The notes below the pieces were generated by a model. That model was given only the letters and a program-made list of their open reading frames with translations, was not told the origin of the DNA and ran no database searches. Below, one piece after another: positions 58,232 through 64,000 of a stretch of 64,000 bases of DNA (its first letter is position 1; every line of letters starts with the position of its first letter). Made by a program: the position numbers and the translations under genes. The DNA is from Dichomitus squalens LYAD-421 SS1 (taxonomy: Eukaryota; Basidiomycota; Agaricomycetes; Polyporales; Polyporaceae), in assembly GCF_000275845.1 (NCBI RefSeq), contig NW_006766925.1:146246-210245 (forward strand). Direction: 5' to 3'.

Positions 58232-58301
58232 GAGGAGGTGGTAGTAGGGAAGGAGGTGAGGAGGAGGTGGTAGTAGGGAAGGAGGTGAGGAGGAGGTAGG
58301 G
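58232..58301. repeat. 29-base G/A-rich tandem duplication at the separase 5' end
   Basis: The 29-base unit beginning gaggaggtggtagtaggg is present twice exactly (58232-58260 and 58261-58289), with a partial third copy to about 58301. It starts 22 bases upstream of the separase ATG, so it lies in the separase leader. On the plus strand it is rich in GG runs and could form a quadruplex. Confidence 0.9.
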
Positions 58302-58337
58302 TGAGGAGGACACGGTCGAACCGCAGGCGCCCAACAG

Positions 58338-58343
58338 ACGCGT
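58338..58343. promoter_or_regulatory. ACGCGT (MBF/MCB-type) element in the shared promoter
   Basis: The palindrome ACGCGT lies between the divergent separase and thymidylate synthase genes, and a second copy is at 58385-58390. In yeasts this element binds MBF and drives G1/S genes including thymidylate synthase. The second copy is inside the coding region if translation starts at 58368, but upstream of it if the start is 58428. Confidence 0.6.
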
Positions 58344-58367
58344 CTCTCCCACGTGATCGTGCTCGGC

Positions 58368-59389
58368 ATGAACGGGCGTGGAAGACGCGTCAACAGGGCC
58401 AAACAACGCGCTCTTGCTCTCCCCGCGATGCGTGTGCACGACGAGTACCAGTACCTGAACCTCATCCGCTCTGTGCTCGACTCCGGCGATGTTCGCCCAG
58501 ACCGCACAGGCACCGGTACTGTCTCCCTCTTCGCCCCTCCCAACCTCCGCTTCTCCCTCGCCGACAACACCCTTCCTCTCCTCACTACCAAGCGCACCTT
58601 TCTTCGCGGAATCGTAGAGGAGCTCCTCTGGTTTGTTCGCGGGTCCACAGACTCGAAGCTTCTCTCAGCCAAGGGCATCAAAATCTGGGATGGCAACGGC
58701 TCCAAGGACTTCCTTGACAAGCGCGGCTTAGCTCACCGACGTGAGGGTGACCTCGGCCCCGTCTACGGCTTCCAATGGCGGCACTTTGGAGCCAAGTACG
58801 AGAGCTGCGATGCAGACTACACCGGAAAGGGCGTCGATCAGCTTCAGGAGTGTATCCGCAAGATCAAGAACGACCCTACAGACCGCCGTATCATCCTCAG
58901 CGCCTGGAACCCCGCAGGTCTGTCCCCGTTCTTCATTCCCCTCTCCGTACCTTCGCTCACTCCATCTCGTCCGCAGATATACCCGAGATGGCTCTTCCAC
59001 CATGCCACATGATGTGCCAGTTCTACGTCCATCTCCCTCCCCCCGACCACCCCGACGCCAAGCCCAAGCTCTCCTGCCTCATGTACCAGCGTTCCGCCGA
59101 CCTCGGCCTCGGCATCCCCTTCAATATCGCTTCCTACGCCCTCCTCACACACATGGTCGCTCATGTCACCCGTACCGAGCCCCATGAACTCATCATCCAG
59201 CTTGGCGATGCCCACGTCTACCGTGACCACATCGACGCCCTCCGCACTCAGCTCGAGCGCGAACCCCGCCCATTCCCCAAGCTCAGGTGGTCGAGGAACG
59301 TGCAAAACATCGATGACTTCACATCAGAGGACATCATCGTCGAGGGCTATGATCCCCACCCGAGCATCCCCATGAAGATGAGCGTTTGA
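58368..59389 (+). CDS. CDC21: Thymidylate synthase
   Basis: The enzyme makes dTMP from dUMP using methylenetetrahydrofolate. Two exons (58368-58917 and 58977-59389) give 320 residues from the first ATG; the ATG at 58428 ([13 protein letters not shown], 300 residues) fits the family better and leaves a 217-base promoter. Clear blocks are [82 protein letters not shown], the catalytic Cys in [33 protein letters not shown] and [13 protein letters not shown]. The single intron sits just before the active-site motif. All catalytic residues are present. Confidence 0.97.
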
Positions 59390-59590
59390 GTGTTTCCGTT
59401 CGGTCTGTACAGGGTCCGGTTGTTTCGCTCGTATTTGTCTAGGATGTATCATGAATCACTTGCGCTGTCCAGAAATGTATCCATTCTCGTATCGTAGCGC
59501 TCTCAGCCCTAGCCGCGTCTTCCTGATAAATTCACCGAACCCACGGTCACAGGAAAGTTCGCACGTTGAGGTTGCAACCCGAAAGAAAAA

Positions 59591-59661
59591 TGATCTGTCG
59601 GGATCGAACCCACGTGCTCCACCCGATCGCGGGTACACACTAACCGCTAAGTTACGGAGCC
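59591..59661 (-). pseudogene. tRNA-like relic with pol III terminator
   Basis: On the minus strand it reads ggctccgtaacttagcggtt at the 5' end (A-box-like) and carries the B box ggttcgatccc, followed at once by ttttt. The D arm folds, but the anticodon region makes an accg/cggt-type hairpin with a four-base loop, and the acceptor strands do not pair. It is therefore probably a decayed tRNA or a SINE head. An anticodon cannot be assigned. Confidence 0.4.
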
Positions 59662-59823
59662 TTTCCAATACCGCTGGCGTTAACGTATATCAACTCTTCC
59701 CTCCCAAGTACTGTGTCATGTCGGGAGTTTGGTCGAAATCCCCGCGCGGCCGAGTAACATATCCCCCAACCACTTCATCAAGATACACCTCAACCCCAGT
59801 GAGAACCGTCCCTTTTTCGTACG

Positions 59824-59910
59824 TTTTGTGGCTTTTTCTAGCTTGCATAACGACAGATATCGGTAGACATCGGTAGATATAGTAGGATATAGGCAGATAA
59901 AGCCACAAAA
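59824..59910. repeat. Inverted repeat ttttgtggcttt / aaagccacaaaa
   Basis: Exact 12-base arms at 59824-59835 and 59899-59910 enclose a region of short repeated words (atcggtagacatcggtagat). It may be part of a small foldback element. Confidence 0.75.
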
Positions 59911-60040
59911 AGCCAATTGCCATCACTCATCTTGTTCCTTCTTTTTCTAGCGTTTATGGTCGAGAACGGTCTATTACGGTCTGTCTCGACAGACAGAAAA
60001 CGACAGAAAAAGCTACATATAGACCCAGAAAGCCCATCGC

Positions 60041-60135
60041 GCACCCGCACCCGAACCCGCACCCGAACCCGCACCCGAACCTGCATCCTCGCGCGCGCGC
60101 GCATCCACGCCCGCGCGCGCACCCGCTATCGCGCC
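60041..60135. repeat. CCCGCA/CCCGAA simple repeat with alternating CG tract
   Basis: Hexamer repeats cccgca and cccgaa alternate from about 60043 to 60080 and are followed by cgcgcgcgcgcgc tracts near 60090-60120. The alternating purine-pyrimidine CG runs could adopt Z-DNA. No coding use is evident. Confidence 0.9.
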
Positions 60136-60618
60136 CTCTGCACCCTGCCGCCCGGTAGCCATATTATGCCATGTGTGCCTGCGTCTACCTTACACGAGAT
60201 AGTCAGCCCGCATTTACACTAGCCACCAGCCCATGACGTACATTCTCTTGCGAGTCCCAGAGTCCCAGGCTTCCTGTCGTCTTATGAATTCTGTACAGAC
60301 CCGCCCCCCTTGTTAGCGTACAGAAGTAACCAAGGGGGGACATATGCGCACCCCATGTTTGCCTACTCTCTTCTTGCCGCGCGCCCCTTCGAGATCGCCA
60401 TCGAGGCGTATGTATTTCTGCGTGCAAAATGGATCAATGTTCCCACCTATGTGGCCGCTACGAAGAACATACATGCCGCATGCTTTGAGTGGGTATCCTC
60501 TCCTTGTAATACGTGTCGAATTCCGACTCTGTGCCCTCAGGGTTCCGCATTTTCCATATTCTAGCGCAAAGATCTCTTCAAGACAATGTCAGTTTGTGAT
60601 GAGAAAGACAATGGGCAC

Positions 60619-62850
60619 TCACTTCGGCTTCGTTTTGGACGGTGTGGGCGGCCAGACACGCGTCCGAGGATCTATTTTAGAAGCCTTGATGGCTATGGTC
60701 GAGGGTCCGGGACTGGCGCGAGGTGACGGCGAAGGGGATTCAGAGTGGCCATTGGGTTCGGTGTCCAAGGTCGTCCACATATTAGCGCTGTAACACAAGC
60801 ACATCAGAAGATATATCAATATGACAAGATGGGACAGGGACTCACAGAGGGTCTGGAATCTGCGCAAAGTGCCAGCGCGCGAACACAATCAGAACAATAG
60901 ACGATGTCGAAGATCACACATACCATGAGAGGATGCTTGCCCGCCTGGTGGATATTGTTGTCGCCCTTATGGGCTTCGGCAGAGAGGGGGATGTTGCGGG
61001 GCGCAGAATCTGACATGTCGCCATGCCCCTCCGTTGCCACATTGTCGAACCCCGGCTGGTTGTCAGTACGAGCTGCATTGAGCGTTGCGCACACTTCAGC
61101 AATCGCGTTCCCCAAGAGGGGGGAGGCAGACTGCTCAGCGGCGGGGACAGCACAATTCGGGACGTCGTTACTCGCCACGGCAATGGGGTCGGGGGCGAAA
61201 TCCTCTGCGGATGGGGACTCGTGCTGTGATGATATAGCAGATGTTTCGGGTGCCCCGGAAACCGTCTCCCTGGCAACTGTAAGAGGAGGGGTACTCTGGA
61301 TGCAGACATTGTGGGATTTCATCAGTACACCCTGGCCCAGTTGAGGCGCTTCGATCTTACATCACGAACGTTCTCATCTATGGCCACTTGGGACGCTGGA
61401 CGCTGGATGAAGACATCGTCAGAATCCATCAATACGACCTGGCGGGGTTAAGAGACGAACATGATCGTCTGCCGACTGTGCACGCATCTGGTAGGGTGCC
61501 TCGTCGAGGTCCATTGCGAACGGAATATCATGCGAAATGTCTGTGTGCAAGTAAGCATTGCGTGAGCGAGAATTAGGCGAACAAAGGGAGAGACCGTCCG
61601 TCTACCAAACGCACGCTTTTTACTTGGTCTACTAGATTTCTTCTTCAGCGCCCTGGTCTTGCGCCGCAGGCTGCCCGCGAGCTGGGAAAAAACGTCAATA
61701 GCGATCTGCTCTACCTTCCAGTCGAAATCGCTCAGTTGTAGTTCCGGAAAGCACTCATACATGTGCTTGTAGAGTGCCGCCTTCATGTCGACAGATGCCC
61801 CTCCTTTCCAGGTGTCTGGAAGATCATCGCGGCCTCTCAACCACGCCCGCATTTCCGAACGAATCGCGGACGCCCGGTCGCCATCAATAGCGTTGCCGTG
61901 CGCGTCAATCACGAATTGCATCGTGACGTTTTCGTTCGCAAATTTGAGGCGTGTTGGGCCCTTGCGGCCCTTTGTGGCACCGGGAACTGTGACATCGTCC
62001 GATCGTCTGCAGAGATCGAACTTTCGTTTAGTCCAAAACTTAGCCTATATTTGTTCACCATGAGTTTGACAAGGGATGACCAAGGTGAGAATGTACATAC
62101 CGCAAGAGGGTAGTCCTGCTCCTGGCGAGGAAGAACCAGGATCTTTCCATCAGCGCCACGCTCCGGAAAGGCCTTGGTGGCGTTTTTGACAGCTGACGTC
62201 GGGGTCGACAAATACATCGGAGTGCCTGATGTAAGTATATGCGCATATATGCGCTTAGTATCGCGTCAGCAAATCAGAAAACGGCTCACCGGGGGTTACA
62301 CTATCAAGTTGCCTTGCAGCCTGTGTGGGTGTCATCCCAGGCAAGAGAGATCCTTCCGAAGGCGTCGTCTGTACAGAGGGCCCTGCAGGCGTTATCTGTA
62401 TATAATCTACACTGTGAAAATGAATCAGCTGGACCTGACAAGGTGAGAATTGACATGGGATACTCTTGGCTAAGCAATTGAGATCAGAGTAAGGTCGACA
62501 GTGAGAATGACAGAATGACACACCTGATTCCATGACTACGGAGCATAGCCTTGAGACGGGCCAGCTCGGCTCGCGTCTGAGCCAATTCGGACGAAGATGG
62601 TGCGCAATGGCTTCCCGAGTTCTATGGACGAACTGGGCAGTGTGCGAGGCGCTGGATGAACGAGGATGGCACTTACATCCTTCCCAAGCTCCTGCAAGGA
62701 GTTTCCGGCATGAAAACCTCCTCCGAAAGATGCTTCAAACATCTTGAGAATCTTTTCGATGAGTGTATGCACATTTTTAATGTAGTTGGACAGCATGACA
62801 TACCGACGACGACCCATCAAAGTGGGCACTGCGCTCACGGTGGGCAGCAT
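60619..62850 (-). CDS. Unrecognised multi-exon gene with a basidiomycete repeat-family-like core
   Basis: A chain of about ten exons can be followed, but several joins are uncertain. It starts at the ATG at 62850 (or 63010 with another first exon). A coiled-coil segment (SSELAQTRAELARLKAML) is followed by short Pro/Thr-rich exons, then a core at 61560-62040 with RKGPTRLKFANENVTMQFVI, RASAIRSEMRAWL, LPDTWKGGASVDMKAALY and HMYECFPELQLSDFDWKVEQ. This core has the look of a family I recall as common and multi-copy in Agaricomycetes, without known function; that is memory, not a search result. The last exons are Ser/Pro/Ala-rich and end at 60619. It may be transposon-derived or a lineage-specific DNA-binding protein. 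Confidence 0.5.
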
Positions 62851-63108
62851 CTGAAAAGCTCAGAGTACGTGCCAATGGGCTCTCATTTGGTGTAGGAAAC
62901 ATGGTAGGCCTAGGATACAACAGCGGATAAAGTTTGGAGGGCAGCACAATGGAGGGCAGATGCAAAGATGCTGGAAGAAGGACGCTCCATACGCGTCGCA
63001 AATGTCGCGTCAGGTCACATGACGGCGAAAGCCTGCCCAGGAAAGGCAAGAACCCGACGCGTCGCAGTGCGGGGCAGCAGATTCTCTTCTTTGTACACCC
63101 TTGTCAGC

Positions 63109-63624
63109 ATGTTCAAGACAAATCTACCTGAGGCCCTTATTGCTGCATGGAATTTGCAAAAGGATCTCCACCAAAGACCTGAAGGCAACCGCAAAATTGT
63201 TCTTACCAGTCTACTCACTTTGGCCACCACGGCGGCGCGTCTAGCATGCCATCTTGCGCAAGACCGGGGCCCCGATACGATAGACAAATACTGCGTTGTT
63301 CAGGAGGAGATTACACAAGCCACCAAGGGGGTGTTGAAGTCATTCAGCACAGTCTTTGATTTCTTCGAGAACGAATCGATGGAGGTACAAGGCCAAGAGA
63401 TAAATCCCACACCCGACAGCGCCCGGGAGGGCGCCCAGGGGGCTCCGGCGGTCCCCACGGCTTCATCTCCTGCTGGCTTACCTCTGGACTACACCGCCGC
63501 GGTCGTGGAGGCTAGCGGTCCTTGTTGCCATCCCTCTACTTTGAACTCATTAGCTGATAAACTCATGCAACCTCTGCTCACGTGTCACAGTTTTCTCGTG
63601 CCACGTGACCTGGGGGTCATGTGA
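63109..63624 (+). CDS. Unrecognised helical protein
   Basis: From the ATG at 63109 a 171-residue frame runs to the stop at 63622-63624; it is open upstream to 62968 (218 residues). The first 90 residues are clearly helical and amphipathic: LPEALIAAWNLQKDLHQR, TSLLTLATTAARLACHLAQ and ATKGVLKSFSTVFDFFEN. The C-terminal part is Ala/Pro/Ser-rich. No family is recognised. It is divergent from the previous gene across about 250 bases. A helical N-terminal bundle followed by a flexible tail would also fit an incomplete gene whose further exons were lost or lie outside this frame. Confidence 0.45.
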   Translation: MFKTNLPEALIAAWNLQKDLHQRPEGNRKIVLTSLLTLATTAARLACHLAQDRGPDTIDKYCVVQEEITQATKGVLKSFSTVFDFFENESMEVQGQEINPTPDSAREGAQGAPAVPTASSPAGLPLDYTAAVVEASGPCCHPSTLNSLADKLMQPLLTCHSFLVPRDLGVM

Positions 63625-63639
63625 ACCAGGACAGACGCT

Positions 63640-64000
63640 CACCTCGACCACGGACAACTCGTATCGGAAAGTGGAGGAGCCAGGATCGAACCCAGGGCCT
63701 TGAGGGGTCCGGGAGCGCCCATCTTCACTCACGGACAGGTGACCTACATGCCAGCAGGGGGCGCTTACTCATGAGCAGGAGTCCGGACTTGGCATGACTC
63801 AGGTGTTAGTCATGAGGACACCATGTGACAGGTCAGGAGACAGGACACGAGTCAGCAGACTCTGACCAAGCAGGGACAAATAGGTACCTGGTCTGTGCAC
63901 CGTTGTAATTGTATAAATAGTAGGGGGTCTGAGGCAGGGAACCTCAGACTTGATCTTCTCGTCGATCACCCATCTCTTCTGTAGGTAGCTAGCAGCCCTA
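63640..64000 (+). promoter_or_regulatory. TATA box and start-site hairpin at the right edge; possible LTR
   Basis: A clear TATA box (tataaatag, 63912-63920) is followed after six bases by a perfect hairpin, gtctgagg (63927-63934) pairing with cctcagac (63942-63949). This arrangement, with repeated caggtc/gtcagg words upstream (63735-63850), resembles the U3-R part of an LTR retroelement, but no second LTR, primer-binding site or polyprotein is in the window. It could also be the promoter of a gene just outside. Confidence 0.35.

Larger units (their letters stand above)
59390..60618. other. Repeat-rich intergenic region
   Basis: It contains the thymidylate synthase 3' flank, a tRNA-like relic (59591-59661), a hairpin (59824-59910) and a CCCGCA/CCCGAA simple repeat (60041-60135). 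No gene was recognised. Confidence 0.5.

Noticed and set aside
63676..63720. Possible tRNA from a B-box-like ggttcgatcc on the minus strand
   Set aside because: No A box at the right distance and no pairing T or acceptor stems were found.

Overview
The window is eukaryotic nuclear DNA from a filamentous basidiomycete, most likely an Agaricomycete of the polypore type. The basis is many short GT-AG introns (mostly 45-120 nt), compact genes on both strands, GC-rich exons, and a typical basidiomycete gene set: tRNA ligase Trl1, Exo70, an E(z)-type CXC-SET methyltransferase, Atg18, Hap3, a long G-alpha subunit, Vps74/GOLPH3, Chs7, Mis12, separase and thymidylate synthase. Bases 1-650 are an assembly gap. 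Exon coordinates come from reading splice signals and keeping the frame and family motifs continuous; no alignment was run.

Layout. 1.2-7.3 kb: TRL1 (-) and EXO70 (+). 7.4-12.1 kb: E(z)-like methyltransferase (-) and ATG18 (+), divergent. 12.7-19.1 kb: an unrecognised low-complexity protein (-), HAP3 (-) and an atypical G-alpha (-). 19.1-21.8 kb: gene-poor, with a TA-flanked terminal-inverted-repeat element and a tRNA-Leu-like relic. 21.8-25.4 kb: VPS74 (-) and an F-box protein (+). 25.4-36.9 kb: sparse, with one unknown protein, CHS7 (-), two small membrane proteins that look paralogous, another unknown protein and an intron-containing tRNA-Pro. 37.1-45.6 kb: an array of four intact short-chain dehydrogenase/reductase (SDR) genes, all on the minus strand with the same seven-exon plan, separated by broken pieces of the fourth type. 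46.7-50 kb: an omega-like GST, MIS12 and a cupin. 50.7-59.4 kb: a 19-exon separase gene, divergent from thymidylate synthase across a very short shared promoter. 59.4-64 kb: repeats, a tRNA-like relic, two unrecognised genes and a promoter/LTR-like right edge.

How the parts fit. MIS12 (kinetochore), separase (cohesin cleavage) and thymidylate synthase (dTMP supply) are cell-cycle genes lying within 11 kb. Their flanks carry CGCG-core motifs of the MBF type: ACGCGT between separase and thymidylate synthase, and six TCGCGT repeats upstream of MIS12. The SDR array is the clearest accessory region: an ancestral pair of SDR genes (types A and B) appears to have been amplified, with two of the three B copies decayed, a 650-base insertion bounded by a perfect inverted repeat, and a 249-base identical tract showing gene conversion between A1 and A3. 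I see no CRISPR, no bacterial operon and no recognisable virus.
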